A stretch of 64,000 nucleotides of DNA from Neoceratodus forsteri (GCA_016271365.2 CM028129.1:842102001-842166000), one strand, 5' to 3'. Counted from the stretch's first letter, positions 21,561 to 33,945 are shown. Translations and numbers: made by a program. Notes: generated by a model from the letters alone, not told the origin.

Positions 21561-22324
21561 CCTACTCTCTATTTTTCAGATTGGGTTTGGGATATTTTTT
21601 TGGTTTTCAAATTGAAAACAAGATTATTTTGAAAATCTTTTGTATCTCTAACAAAGTTATTTTAAGGTTTTCCATACACTTATTTTACAAACTTTGCTGA
21701 ATTTAAAAGTCATAAAGATTACAAAGCACACTGTGACAAGTGAAGGAGTCCATCTGTTATGTTTATAAGCTGCAGTATTAAAATTACCATTTTAAAAATG
21801 TGGAGTCAAAGCATAAAAAACGAATTATGAAGAAACATTGTGTGCAGGGCTAGCCTTTACTGCAGGGGGTAGTACTTTGCGATCCCGTGCCGGTGACCTG
21901 AGTTTGAGAGCGAGTTCAGTGAGCCAGCTGGATGGACTGAGGCTGGGGTGATGACACAGTCATGCAACACCACCCCCAGCCTGGGAAGGAAAAGTACAGG
22001 GTTGCCTGCACAGGCTCAAGTACCACGTAGTGAAGAGAACTCTTCTCTTGGAATAGGGCTCTGAACCTCCGCACATGTGGGTGCCAGACAGCCCTATTCT
22101 TTGGCAGAGAGATGGACTCTTCGCTGTGCATTTGTATTTGTGGCTGTATGGATGTACAGAGCCTAGAGGGCCCTGTGTTTGTGCAGTTCACCAGACAGCC
22201 CCATGAATTATTGACATCCATTGCTGCACTTCTGTAGGCAGATGGAGTCTCCCCTTGGCACAACAATGGGCCCTGCACATCTACATGTATTCATGCAGTT
22301 CCCTTTGGGGCCTGTCTGAACAAG
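21561..22324. other. Unassigned region, possible SINE-like piece
   Basis: No protein seen. 21841-21960 has a GC-rich head-like segment (GGGCTAGCC..., GACCTGAGTTTGAGAG) that weakly resembles a tRNA-derived SINE head. A local inverted pair (GAATAGGGCTCTG near 22050 with CAGACAGCCCTATTC near 22085) follows. Evidence is too weak to name a family. Confidence 0.3.
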
Positions 22325-22931
22325 GATACAATTCCACTATCTCAAAAAGGAAGGAAATTCTTGCAAAAAAACCCTGCTTTAATGCACCAGTTAGGGTTAA
22401 CCTAATACCACAAAAGTAAAGAAAAAATGTAATATCAGGGTTTACTTCCCACCTCCGCTCCCCAAGCAGCAAAAGGAAAAATAAATATTAGGGTTTTGGG
22501 TCTCTAGAGCCTTTGTAAATCAGTGGTGAGGTCTTCCTTGGGGTTATCAACCTTAATGCTTATCCCTTCCCCTGAGCAAACAAGGTCATATGTTATTTCT
22601 TTCCTTCAGGCAGGGCCCACAGGGTCCTGCCTGAGGAAATCTACAGTGCATTCTGTTGGCAACATATGGTGAGGCACACTTCTCTACCTTTGAAGAGTGT
22701 ATCACTATGAGACACTGGCTTGAAGCTGTACCTTGTACTTTAGATAGGAGGCAATGGGCTGGGAGAGGGTTGAGTATTAGGATTGACAACCCAAAAGAAG
22801 ATCCCTCCACTGATTTGACAAGACTCCAGAGTCCAAATAAATGCTGTTTTTCCTTTTTTAACCTTGGGGTGGAGGTGAGTAGTTAGGGTTGGAATACCTA
22901 ATGCGACATTTCTCCACTTTTGTGGTGTTAA
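22325..22931. mobile_element. Foldback element, left part
   Basis: Left arm 22330-22450 (GGAAATTCTTGCAAAAAAAC, CACCAGTTAGGGTTAACC, ACCACAAAAGT) is matched by inverse sequence at 22877-22931. After the CR1, it is matched again at 24459-24505 (TTTAACCCTAACAGGTG, GCAGTTTTTTTGCAAAGAAT). The words match the palindromic element at 11.8-12.7 kb. The CR1 therefore landed in the right arm of this element. Confidence 0.7.
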
Positions 22932-23109
22932 GTTACATAGAAACATAAAATGTGATGGCAGATAAGGACCGCTTGGCCCACTGAGTCTGCCCATTTTCCT
23001 ACCTGATGGATAAGCTGCGGATTCTAGTTAAGCAACAGCTTACTTCCTCTTACCCCTCCACTAGAATTGCTTTATGTCTGTCCCACTCATTCTTGAATTC
23101 TCCCACTGT

Positions 23110-24455
23110 TCATGACTCCACAACCTCCTCTGGAAGGCTGTTCCATGCATTCACAACTCTCTCTGTGAAAAAATGCTTTCTAACATTACCTCTGAGCCAT
23201 CCTCCCTCTATCTTCAAATCGTGCCCCCTTGTTCTTGCACATCTCTTTTTCTGAAAGATGCTACCCTCTTGGACTTTGTTATTCCTCTTGAGGTACTTGA
23301 AAGTTTCTATCATGTCCCCCCTCTCCCTCCTTTCCTCGAGGGTATACATATTACGCTGCTTTAGTCTCTCTTCATATGTCTTCTGGTGCAGACCCTGCAC
23401 CATTTTGGTTGCCCTCCTCTGAACAGTCTCCACTCTGTCTATGTCTATGCGGAGATGGGGTCTCCAGAACTGAACACAGTAATCCAGATGGGGTCTCACC
23501 AACTGTCTGTACAGAGGGATAACAACTTCATGTTTTCTACTGTTGATGCCTATCCCTATGCATCCCAGTATCCCCCCAGCCTTCCTTACTGCCTTCTCAC
23601 ATTGCTTGCCCACTTTAAGGTCATCTGATATAATTACTCCTAGGTCTCTTTCGATTTTTGTTGTTGTTAGTATCTCCCCTCCCCATTGTGTACTCTTCCC
23701 CTGGGTTTTTGTTTCCAAGGTGCATTACCTTGCAGTTCTTTGCATTCAGTCTGAGCTGCCATACATTTGATTATTCCTCCAACCTTGACAAGTCCCTTTT
23801 TGTCCCTTCCACCCCACCTTGTGTACCATCCCTGTTGCAGATCTTAGGAGGCAGTATAGCACAGTGGTTTAAGGCTCTGAGCCACAAATCTGGAGACCTG
23901 GGTTTGAATCCCATAGCCCCCACTTGCATATACTGTGTGACCTTGAGCAAGTCACTTAACTTCTCTGTGCTCCCAGATTGCACCTGTATAAAAGCTTTCA
24001 GCTTAGTGTGTCTCACCTGGTTAAATAATTGGAAAAAGAAAAACAAAAAAATGGAAAAGATCTTTGTGTCGTCTGCAAAGAGACATACTTTTCCTTCCAG
24101 GTGTTCTCCAATGTCACTTACAAAGACATTAAAGAGGACCCGTCCTAGTACGGAACCCTGCTGTACCCCACTAGTTACCCTCTTTTCTTCACTGTGAACT
24201 CTGTTTACTATTATCCTTTGCGTCCTGTTGTCCAGCCATTTTTTTACCCAGGCTACCACCTTGGGACTCACTTCAAGGCTTGCTAACTTGTATATTAATC
24301 CTTTGTGTGGGACTGTGTCAAATGCTTTGCCAAAATCTAGGTAGGCCATGTCCACAGCCCCTCCCTGATCTACTACTTTGGTCACCCAGTCAAAGAAATC
24401 TATTAGATTCATCTGACATGACCTTCCCACTGTGTATTCATGGTGCCTTGGGTCC
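23110..24455 (-). pseudogene. CR1 reverse transcriptase and C-terminal domain
   Basis: RT block from 24455 to about 24060: VDMAYLDFGKAFDTVPHK, VAWVKKWLDNRTQR, GSVLGRVLFNVFVSDI and the catalytic LFADDTKIF (24083-24058). The SINE then breaks the frame. The block 23718-23110 is one open 202-codon frame: [80 protein letters not shown]. The GVPQGS motif reads GVQQGS. Without the SINE this would be a truncated but largely open RT. Confidence 0.88.
23846..24057 (+). mobile_element. tRNA-derived SINE with target duplication
   Basis: A 212-bp element flanked by AGATCTT (23839-23845 and 24058-24064). The head has A-box-like TAGCACAGTGG (23857-23867) and B-box GGTTTGAATCC (23901-23911). The body has ACCTTGAGCAAGTCACTTAA. 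The 3' part has GCTTAGTGTGTCTCACCTGG then TTAAATAATTGG and an A-rich tail. The 3' part resembles L2 LINE ends in this window. Confidence 0.9.
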
Positions 24456-24458
24456 TGT

Positions 24459-24525
24459 TTAACCCTAACAGGTGTATTAATGCAGTTTTTTTGCAAAGAA
24501 TACATACATATATATTCTTTTCTTG
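24459..24525. mobile_element. Foldback element, right remainder
   Basis: Resumes at TTTAACCCTAACAGGTG and GCAGTTTTTTTGCAAAGAAT, the inverse of 22345-22400. It completes the outer arm interrupted by the CR1. Confidence 0.65.
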
Positions 24526-25180
24526 TTCATGACTGATATATTAAATGAAAATATGGTTTCTTGTGGAAACTGAAATTATCCTTACTTGGGAGAGAATACT
24601 TGGATAATCAGCAATGCAGAAGTGACCCTGGTCTAGCTGTGTTCTTGTTGGTCTGAAATTAGCTCTAGCATTAGTCCAGTGCACTATTAGTGTAATGCCA
24701 CTAAACTGGCAGGATGGGTTTTAGGTTTAAATAAAGAAGATACATTTTCAAGCTCAACACTAGTTGTGTGGCATCTGGATGTACTTTGCAATGCAATTTG
24801 TTTCCCACTAAACACTTGAGGTCATCACTATGCATCCACCAGAACCTTCTTATGGTTACATGCTTTTTTTAATTGATACCTGCCATATTACATCTTTCTC
24901 TTTATATTTTATAAGTACAACATGTGCTGCCAAACTCAGTGATTTTGAAAAAAAGATAAAAAACAAACAAAAAAATTGGAAGTTCTTTAAGATTTTTAAA
25001 TAGGATCCTTAAGACCTATTAGACTTCATAAATCTTTGGTGGTGGAATCTTTTGCAAAACACTTTTTTGATACTGTAATCACAGAGTAATATCAACATCA
25101 AAATGGAACCTATAGATTGTATTCTGCATTTAAGTGGAAGAGAACAAGATTAAAGTATATCAACATGTATATGCCTAGTA
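24526..25180. other. Unassigned AT-rich spacer
   Basis: No frame or repeat was recognised. It could include upstream L1 sequence too decayed to read. Confidence 0.35.
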
Positions 25181-26530
25181 ACTTGCACAATTTGGAGCTA
25201 GTCAGTCTAATACCTTTGATCCAACAGATCACCTCGGACCTCTATGTCTGGACTCAGCTTCCTCTTAGTTTTTTAGCCTGTTTGGAAGTTATCTGAGTGA
25301 ATATTCGTCCCTTGATATTGTAGTTCCTCCAGACTCTCCTGCTGCCCCTTCCCAGACTTATTTTGAATCATGGGATCAGCTCATATCAAGGTTTATTTGG
25401 CAGGGTAAACACCCCAGAATTTGATATGCAGTCTTACAACCCCCTCAGGACAGAGATGGAGTGAATCTTCCCAATTTTTACCTGGATTCATTGGCAGCGC
25501 AACTCTGCATCATTTACTTGTGGCCCCTCTGCTCTTACTCTGTCTCCTGGAAAACTATTGAATTCACCCTTATTGATTTACATCAATATGATAGTAATTT
25601 ATATGCCCACTCTCCAAGGAGCCTGAACACCCTGCATTTCACACAACACACTGCAGTAACACTTCAACACTGGAATAAGTTCACCATACTATTGGTGGTA
25701 GAAAACATTTTATTTTACTGCGGATCCTTAGCCTGGGATGGGAATTTTCCTCCAAGAGATCTTGATATGGCATATTAGGAACTGTACAAGCAAGGTCTAA
25801 TACACATGCTCCATCTCCTTTCACAGCAAGGTATTGGGACCTTCTTGGACCTGCAACAAACATATTGGCTAAGACAAGCTGATCATTTTAGATACCTGCA
25901 AATCTGCTCATTTTTAAATAAGATAGGGCCCAGAGGTATCTGACAACCTACCACAACTTCAGTGCTACTTTAACTTTTACTGAGTGCCCTCTGAGGTAAA
26001 CATTGGGACCATCTAATTGGCAACGCCTATAAAGAGTTGATGGCTCTTTTTCCTATTGACACTACTGTAGTTTTAACTAGATGTAATCAGGAATTGAGCT
26101 GTCCACCACCCAGGAAGGGAAATCTGGGTGACAGTGTCAACTCACCGGATAGAGTTTGCCTTGAAATGCAGAAATAGGTATTTCATCATCCCAGTAATCC
26201 AGGCTAAATAAATGGGGAACAATATGCCCTCTGCTAGAAGGCTGGTGGGGAGAGCTGGGGGGACCACATCCACATTTTTGATCCTTCCCAATGTTTTCAG
26301 CTTTCTGGAGAGATATGGCATGGACATTAGAGGGGCTGTCCTCCTTGATCCTGACACCACCTAGCCTCATTAGCTCTCTCATCTAGCCCACCAGAGGGTG
26401 TGCACCTTTTATGTTCCAGTCTTATTCTAATACACCCGCTAGCTGCTAAGAATATAATAACCCACCCCTGGCTGAAGCCCATCCTCCCCCCACAATAAGA
26501 ATGTGAAAAGATACAGTCACCTGTATTTAT
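25181..26530 (+). pseudogene. L1-clade LINE ORF2 C-terminal region
   Basis: Pieces of the L1 ORF2 thumb and C-terminus are readable in shifting frames. PLSFLACLEVI near 25260 corresponds to LPLSl.GRi..iKM. FESWDQLISRFIWQGKHPRI at about 25365-25425 corresponds to ...FIW..k.pRI. GVNLPNFYLDSLAAQL (25460-25508) corresponds to GGl.lPnf..Yy.AaqL. HPLAAKNIITHPWLKPILPP near 26430-26490 corresponds to the Cys-rich tail's end. Between them 26210-26330 fits the CW.C...T..HIfW.C domain loosely. No endonuclease or catalytic RT block is present, so this is a strongly 5'-truncated dead copy. Confidence 0.75.
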
Positions 26531-27894
26531 TGTATGGAATGCCTTACAGCCTCTATTCATTCAAAATAAAACAAAAGATCCAGTGCACACCCTCCCCACC
26601 CCCAAACTGGCAAATCATCACGTGCTTTCTGCCTCAAATGGCTACTCACTTAGTTCATTCCAAAGAGGGAGTGGGGGTCTCTTAGTCTTTCAGATCAGAG
26701 CTCTGGTGGGAAATTAAACTCAGCCACCAGTCTGCAAGGTGGATCTTCCACTGACTGAGGCCCTATTCTAAAATGCTAACTGCCAAAGTTGGCTGCCTTT
26801 TAAAATATGATGCACTGCCTAATTGGATCATTTTAAATAAGGTGCAGTCCCCCACCAACACACTGGTCATTCATGCACTGCCTAATTGTCTCACTTTAAA
26901 TAAGGCGCAGAACCCAGCTAATATACTGGTGGTCAATGGAGAGCCAGCTAATGGAGACATTCATAAATCTCCTAAACATAAACAAAACCAACACTAGCTG
27001 CTCAACCCATATAGTGTCACACACACTAAATTGCTTTTCTCATTGGGGTGCTACTGCTTATGGCATACACAGTCAAAACAAAACAAAAGATTCAGTGCAC
27101 CCCCCCAAATAAATTGGCAAATCATCAAATGTGCTTCTGCCTCAAATGGCTACTCACTTATTTCATCCCATGGCACCCCATGCCCCAGGGCACATTCTGC
27201 CTGGTTGCACCCCTCACTGCGGGGGGGCTTTGTCCCACTCACCCCCATACTTAAATATAATCACCTCCTGGTCAGAGGTGTATGGGGCAGGGGGCACAAC
27301 ACCCAGATGGCATCACCCCTGATGAGCGCTGCAAAATCCAGTTCATCTGCATGATGGGTGAACTGGTTGCAGTGCCCATATAATGGTATACGAAAGGAGG
27401 TGATGCACTGCAGGAGCAGCAGCGTGATCGGCACCTCAAATAACAAAAACAGTAAATACAAGTTTTTATTTACATTCCAATGCTTTATAACTGTAGGGCT
27501 GAAATATAGTATTGAAAAAAAAACTGGCAAATATGTTTACTTGAGTGCTTGTATTGAAGGATAGTTTCGTCGGTTACAAAGAAAAAAATGGTGACGTTTG
27601 AAAACTTCAGTGTTCCAATGGCACAGTGATTTTTTTGTACTACGGTTCTACTTTTCAGTACTTGTTTTAACCTATGCACTGAACGGATTCAATGCACAGG
27701 TTAAAAAACAATCGAGATGCAGGAATTTTCCAGCCCATTTTATAATTGCACTTATCAAATGGTTTGATATTGCGAACTGTTGCTTAGAAAATGCAGCGCT
27801 ATGCGTTCCTGAGTACATACTGTATAGACATGGCAGATAACCTGGTTTATCCAATAAGAGAGCGGCATTTATGGTGGCCATCTTAACATATGTA
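26531..27894. repeat. Local direct repeats in otherwise unassigned DNA
   Basis: A block of about 110 bp at 26567-26675 (AAAACAAAAGATCCAGTGCA ... GCCTCAAATGGCTACTCACTT) recurs at 27077-27165, offset about 510 bp. Between them, two ~65-bp units (GCACTGCCTAATTG ... TTTAAATAAGG) lie at 26810 and 26876. 27540-27880 contains no recognised gene; an imperfect hairpin sits near 27672-27705. Confidence 0.5.
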
Positions 27895-27967
27895 TCTGCT
27901 TGTCTGTCTGTCTATCTGTCTGTCTGTCTGCCTGTCTGCTTACCTGTCTGCCTGTCTGTCTCTCTAG
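27895..27967. repeat. (TCTG)n-type microsatellite
   Basis: CTGTCTGTCTATCTGTC-type tetranucleotide tract, slightly interrupted. Confidence 0.95.
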
Positions 27968-28319
27968 CTAATATTATAGTACATATATGGTAGTCTTAAG
28001 AGTAAAATAATTTTTCTGAGTGGTTAAACAAGCCAATAAACTAAATGGCTGAAGACTGACTGATCTTATTTACTTGTTTTAACAATGAGATGGAATTTTT
28101 TACAAGTGTACTACTTCATTCCAATCATTTATTTTTCTATAGCATATTTGGTTAGTCAAAAATGGCATGCTTTTGAGTTTTTTTAATAATACATTTTTAA
28201 AACTTTCCAACAGGGTGGGTGGCAACACTAGAAAGCCACTGAGAAAGATGGCCATGAGTGACTAAACCTCCTCACCTCTGATCAGAAAACTCACTTCCAT
28301 CTGTTCATTTGGTTCCCTA

Positions 28320-29035
28320 TTCATGTCTGTGCTAAGCATGGTTTGCCAGAATGCGTCCATCAGTCCTGGTGTGAATTTTAACCCAATCCACTGCAGCAGT
28401 AATCAAATCCATCTTATTTATCTTATCCAACTGACCTCTGACCCAATCCAGCACAATCATATAACCCTAAACCACTCCTTATTGGACTGGATTCTCGCCT
28501 CTCACCCCCACCATATCATAGATGCCGGCACCCTCCCCGATGCCCTTAGTGACCACTATATGGTCTAATGTGTACATAACATACATCATCCCAAAGCCCC
28601 CCCCACAAACTCCTCCAAATATAGTCCTTCCTGTCACTGAACCAGTCCTTTTTCCATACTGACCCAATAACCACTGACTGGTCTCCTATCTCTTTAGTCA
28701 ATAACATCAATAATGCCCTCCATTATTTTAACACCAAATTCCTGTCAATCTGGGATCTTCATGCCCCCCCACAGGAAAACCAGGGTCCATGGTTCCCACC
28801 TCCCATGGATCTCAGCTGAATTGCTGGTCTGCCTCCATGCACACAATCTTGCTTGGAGGATTCATAAATCCACTGGCTCTCCTGCTGACCTAATCAAGTA
28901 CAAATCCCTTCCCAAAGCCTGTACCAGAGCCACCATGCTTGCCAAGTCTGAATACTTTGCTTCCACGTTCCAGAATAACCTTAATCACCCCTCTAAGTTC
29001 TGGAAGGTTATCCATGCCCTCTTCTGCCCAGCACG
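28320..29035 (+). pseudogene. L2-like LINE fragment: endonuclease end and linker
   Basis: The frame 28323-28568 ends SLLDWILASHPHHIIDAGTL, then PDALSDHYMV, the C-terminal DW(I/L)L...SDH motif of an APE endonuclease. 28713-29035 continues with PWISAELLVCLHAHNLAW, CTRATMLAKSEYFAS and HPSKFWKVI, the L2-type linker to the RT. It is closest to the minus-strand LINE at 57-62.5 kb (HPENIVDSGILPDAITDHSP). It is cut at about 29036 by a SINE-like insert. Confidence 0.75.
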
Positions 29036-29450
29036 GGGTCATGTTGCCGCAAACAAAAAATGCATGGCAATAAATGCTGCATGGAAAACAACACCCTCAC
29101 AAACAATGTTAGGTACAAGAGTGACCCAACAGCAAGACTGCAACCCCATTGGAAACAATGGAACTTTTTTTTTGTGGGGGTCTCTACCACCCTCACTCCA
29201 AGATATGGGGGCTTTACCCCCCACACCCCTGGACTTACAATAATCAACTCTGGGGGGATCGTGGACTTCAGGGATGAGGAGAAAATCGGGAGGGGGAAAA
29301 ATTGCTTCTTTTCCCAATGAAAAAAGTTTCAGTAAGAGGAGACCTGGTGGGACCTGAACCACTGTCCCAGTTCTCCTGCTTTGCTGTGTTCTGGTGCCCT
29401 AGCCACTTCACCACAGGAGCGGCTTGGCCAAGCACCCCAGCACTTGGCAC
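29036..29450 (-). mobile_element. Probable tRNA-derived SINE, different family
   Basis: On the minus strand an A-box-like TGAAGTGGCTAGGG (about 29412-29398) is followed at tRNA spacing by B-box-like GGTTCAGGTCCC (29360-29349). An unrelated ~300-bp body then runs to about 29036. It is not the same family as the SINEs at 4.6, 23.8 and 43.7 kb. Ends are approximate. Confidence 0.45.
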
Positions 29451-29639
29451 CTTGATCCCTCTACTGGCAATCCACAGAGCGACTGGGGTAGTGGTAATGC
29501 CCTACTGCTATTATATCCCTGTTGCTCTCAATCCTTTCATGCTTTACACAGCGTGGTTTTTGCAGTGCTCTTCCTGGTGTGCTGTTTTGACCTGGTACCC
29601 TTCTGTCCCCAAGCCAGCCCTCCTCCCCTGTTCTCAAGG

Positions 29640-31400
29640 TAGGTGACACCCCCATTTCTGACCCCCTCTCTGCTGCCTCAACATTCAACTCATTCTTCAC
29701 CTCTTGTGCCTCCTGCCTTGTCACCCCATCCCTCTCCCCTTCCCCCTTGTCCTATCATTCCATCTCACCCCATTTCTGTCTCTCCTATCACTCCTAAGGC
29801 TTCCCTCGAAGCTCTCTTGGCCCTCAGCCCTTTCAAGGGCAGAAGCCCTGATGGTCCTTACCCCAAGGTCCTCCATCTTTCTACCCCTGCCATTGCTGTA
29901 ACTATTCCCTCCCTTCTCAATTTCTCTTTAGCCCTCACCTCTGTCCCTGACTCTTGGAAACAGGCCACTGTCATACCCTTCCCCAAAGGAGGTGATTCCT
30001 TCTGTCTTGGCAACTCCTAGCCTATCTTCTTGCTCTCCAATCTGGCTAAAATCCAAGAACACCTCGTGCTATCTCTGCTTTCCCCCTTCCTTGACTTATC
30101 CTCTTTCTTCACTCCTTTCCAAACTGGTTTCCGGAAATTCCATTCCATCTCCTTCTCCTTCCTCCAGCTGATTCACTCCATTCTCTCCAGCATGGATAAG
30201 GCCTTGGATCACCTCCACCATCTTTGTTGACTTGGCTGAAGCCTTTGACGCTGTTGCCCACCCCCTTATTCTAGACAAGCTTAAGCCAGCACGGCAGTCT
30301 GACTCCTCAATTGGCTCCTCTCCTACCTTGAGGGAAGGTCTCATACTGTTCATATTGGTGTCTCCCTAACTCTTCCACTTCCTATTAGCAGTGGTGTCCC
30401 CCAAGGGTCTGTCCTTGGCCCAATTCTTTTCTCGGACTTCCTGAACAACCCCTCTGCTTCCTGCTCCTCTGCATCCATTCATTTGTATGCAGATGATACA
30501 GTACTATTTGCTTCTGGCTCCTCCCCCTCTGACCTTATGGCCAGGCTTCTGCTGGATTTCGACAACATTCAGCAATGGTTCTGGGCAAATCAGCTTACCC
30601 ACTATGCCAAGAAAATGGTATCCATGACCTTTGGCACTAGGCAGAAGCTCACTAGGCTAACTTCCCTCCCCTCCTTCCACACCCTAGATGGCACTGTAAT
30701 TGATGATGTTCTTTCATTTAAGTACCTTGGGGTCTGGCTTGACTGACACCTTGACTTCTCAATGCATGTGGATGCCATCCACAAAAAACTACACCCTAAA
30801 CTTGATGCACTCTACCAGAATAAAGGTTGCATTCCTCTTTCTGCTCGTTGAGCTATTGTCTTGAAAAGGATTCTCCCTATCTTTGACTATGGCGACATAG
30901 GCTACAGTGCTGCTTCAAAGTCCAACCTAGACTGACTGGATCCTCTCTTTCACTCCTTCTGTCACTTGGCTTTGGACTGTCCGCCCCTCACTACCTTTGC
31001 TCCCTGTATGCTTCCCTCTCCCTCCCCTCCCTTGAAGCCAGATACCTCGCTCAGTGTGTCTCCTTCATTTCAAAAAACTGGCTAGGCTCCCTCCCCTCCT
31101 ATCTTCCCACTCTCCTCTACCTCCCCCCTTACACCCTTCACAACTCTGGCTATCATTGTCTTGCACTCCTCTCAAGGAAATCCTTAGCTGGTTAGGTTAC
31201 TTTCTCCTACCACTTCTCCAAACTATGGGATTATCTCCCCTAACCATCCACTCTTCTTCTTCCTAATACTCATTCTCCTCTTTTCTCTGAGATTTCATTT
31301 CTCATTCCTGCAATTGCACCTGATACCTATCCCTGTTCCGCTACTCAGTACCCACTTCACCCTTCCTCCTTTCCCATACTTCAATATCTGCACTTGCTTA
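29640..31400 (+). pseudogene. Jockey-superfamily LINE reverse transcriptase (L2-like)
   Basis: Separate from its neighbours. Frame 29643-30020 has a KGRSPDGPYPKVL block and SWKQATVIPFPKGGD. Then in other frames come TPFQTGFRK, SGVPQGSVLGPILFSDFLNN (about 30388-30450) and the intact catalytic LYADDTVLFASG (30483-30518). SFKYLGVWLD lies at 30717-30746. Multiple frameshifts and TGA/TAG stops. C-rich codon use differs from the L2 copies nearby. No own 3' tail is visible before the next LINE block near 31.4 kb. Confidence 0.75.
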
Positions 31401-33667
31401 GCCCCCCTTCATGCTCCCTGGTGACAATCCTTGCACCTTCTGTTAACCTGTCAAGATCTCAGCACTTTAAATTGTGCCTCTTGAACGGCATTCACTAATC
31501 GATGTTAAAAAATACCTCCTTAGGGTACTTGACAAGGCCCACTTTAGCAGTGACTCACTGGACCTAAAAGCTCCTCTACCTGACACTAGATGCTGTGCTC
31601 CTGCCACTCACAGAAATTCTAAACCTATCACTGTGCCTTAGTCAATTCCCCAAGTTATGGAAAACAGCATTAGGGACCCCAATTCATAAGTCTGGGGACA
31701 GGGCAATTCCCTCAAACTATCCCCCAATTTCCATTCTCCCCCCCACTCTCCAAAGTCTTGGAACGTATTGTTACGGACCAGCTCACTGAGTACCTTGCCA
31801 AGTACAACATCCAATGTCCTGAACGGCTTGGCTTCAGGAGGGGCCATAGTACCACATGTGCCCTCCTTCAGCACAAAGATTCCATACACCAGGCAATTGA
31901 TCGTGGGCACTTAGTGGGGTCAATTTACATTGACCTCACTAAGGTGTTTCATACTCTTAATCACCCCCTCCTACTCAAATCCCTCCTTGACATTGGTTTA
32001 TCAACAGATGCAGCAGCCTGGTTTAAAAGCTATCAGGCTGGCAGGTCCCAGCAGGACAAAATCAGTGCCATCCTCTCCAACAGCAAGCCAGTCCTGTACG
32101 GTGTTCCCCAAGACTCCATACTAGGGCCGCTGCTTTTCAGTCTTTTTCTATACTCCCTCCTACTTGCCTGCACCAATAATCTCCTACTATATGCAGATGA
32201 TGCCATAGTATATACCAGCCACTCAGATACACTCCCATTAGCTGTTAGCCTACAACACAACTTCACAGCAGTGGAGACTTGGTTCTCCCAGCACGAGCTG
32301 GTTATGAATTACAAAAAAAAAAAAAATCAATGCTTTTCGCCAGCCCTCATAATAAAAAAAAATCAACCCCCATAATCGTACATAACAACCAGGATGTCCC
32401 CATCGAGTAGGTTTTTACCTTTAAGTACCTAGGTATAACCCTTGACAGTACCTTATCCTTTTGTGAGCATATTAGCAATGTCTCCAAGTTGGTTAACTCT
32501 AGGTTAGAGATCCTCTATAGGCAAAGGCAGAGCATGACCTCAGATGCCCTTCGACTCACTGTCACTAGCTCTGTGCTCTCCATAATAGAGTACAACCTAG
32601 TTATCTATGGCTCAGCTACTGAGTCATCCCTTAAAAGCATATGCACGGCCCTTAACAATTCCTGTCATCTTGTCTCAGGTGCACACAGATGCACGCATAT
32701 ATGGCGATCTCTACACCCTTATCAACTGGCTGAACCTCAGTGGTATGATTACTTATCACACCTGCCTACTTGCGAAGAACATCTCCCTAGGGCTGACCTC
32801 TAACCTCCTTGCAGTTTCTCACTCACATTCCCAATCAGGGCAGCACCCAGAGTGCATACCTGACCCCTTTCTTTTGGACCACACAAGCCCAACAGTCCTT
32901 CAGATTCTGTGCTCCAAGCTGGTTAAATAAACTTCCCATGGACACGCTAGAAGAATCTAAACTGGGCCCTTTCAAACAGAAACTCAGATAACAGCTTACT
33001 GTTATTAGCAGCTATGATTGCCACACATAGGCCCCCATTTCAGCCTCACATGCTGCCTACAGCCTACACTCTCCCCCTACCTTGACCATCATCCCCTGTC
33101 CTATGTCTCGCCCCCCCTTTTTTCTTCCGTCTCTCCTTTCTCTTTCCCTCCCTGATTCTCCTTTCCCTTCCCTTTCCTCACTCTCCTTCCTCCTTCCCTC
33201 GCTCTCCCACTCCCAACACTGCCCACAGACCCCCTGCCAGTCCCTTTCTCCCCATATACCCACTGTTCTCCCTCTCACCCATCAGTCTCCCCTCTCATCT
33301 CCCACTACACTCCCTGACAATGTAATATTTCTTGACAGCATCACTCCCTGCTCTTTCTCTCTAGGGCATCTCCCCTAATCCCCGAAACCTACTGCACTTC
33401 TTACTGTAACCTGAATGTAAAATTGAACCTGATTGAAATGTTTTGCTGTAACCGGAATGTTGACACTTTTCACCTGATTGTAACTTTTATTTTGGATTGT
33501 AACCCCAACTCCATGTATCATGCATTCCACTTGCTATGTATTTAGTTATCTGTTGTGTTTGTCTTCATTCTGATGTGAAGCTTCTGTAAAAGAGTCATTG
33601 ACTCAAAGGTACTGTAATCAGAGATATGAATAAATGAATAAATAAATAAATAAAAATAAATAAAAAT
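31401..33667 (+). mobile_element. L2-like LINE, RT to 3' end
   Basis: Begins in the RT-proximal linker (DVKKYLLRVLDKAHFSSDSL, same as the minus-strand LINE at 53.5-56.7 kb). It continues through RT and the C-terminal region to a 3' UTR ending in (AATA)n at 33624-33667. The 3' UTR has a C/T-rich stretch (33060-33330). The element may continue 28320-29035, with the intervening SINE and LINE inserted later; this is inference. Confidence 0.75.
31595..32990 (+). pseudogene. L2-like reverse transcriptase remnant
   Basis: Block 31758-32375 (205 codons) contains [54 protein letters not shown] and the catalytic LLLYADDAIVYTS (32184-32222). It degrades at an A-run (32310-32322). The C-terminal part (32489-32990) has SLEY-type and FCAPSWLNKLPMD motifs. 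GVPQGS reads GVPQDS. Confidence 0.8.
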
Positions 33668-33945
33668 TTCACTCCAGAACCCCACTACATAGTTGACTTT
33701 CCTCATCCTTGCTTAAATTGTCTATTGTACGATGCTTGTCCTTATTTTATCTATTATGTAATTTTTACTTTTATGTATTCGAACTTTTAATTTTGTAATT
33801 AATTTTTGTTCTTGATTTCTTCATTGCCCTCCTTTCCCACCCTCTCTCCAGGACATATCTGGAAATGAGCTGTTATCAGTTCAGTATGTTTTTCCTGGAG
33901 AAACATTGTGAACTAAATAAATAATAAAAAAAAATAACTAGTAGC
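33668..33945 (+). mobile_element. L2 3'-end fragment
   Basis: Non-coding; ends with GTTTTTCCTGGAGAAACATTG, then TGAACTAAATAAATAA, the same 3' end form as the L2 at 38.5-42.4 kb (GTTTTTCCTGGTAAAAAATAA). Confidence 0.65.

Larger units (their letters stand above)
22932..24458 (-). mobile_element. CR1-clade LINE, 5'-truncated, with nested SINE
   Basis: The minus strand runs from RT (HEYTVGRSCQMNLIDFFDWV) through the C-terminal domain to a CR1 3' end with ATGTTTCTATG at about 22952-22935. It is flanked by foldback-element sequence on both sides. A SINE occupies 23846-24057. It is the best-preserved CR1 C-terminus in the window. Confidence 0.92.

Noticed and set aside
23846..24057. A tRNA gene
   Set aside because: A- and B-box-like motifs are present but no acceptor stem closes, and the copy has a SINE body, A-rich tail and target duplication.
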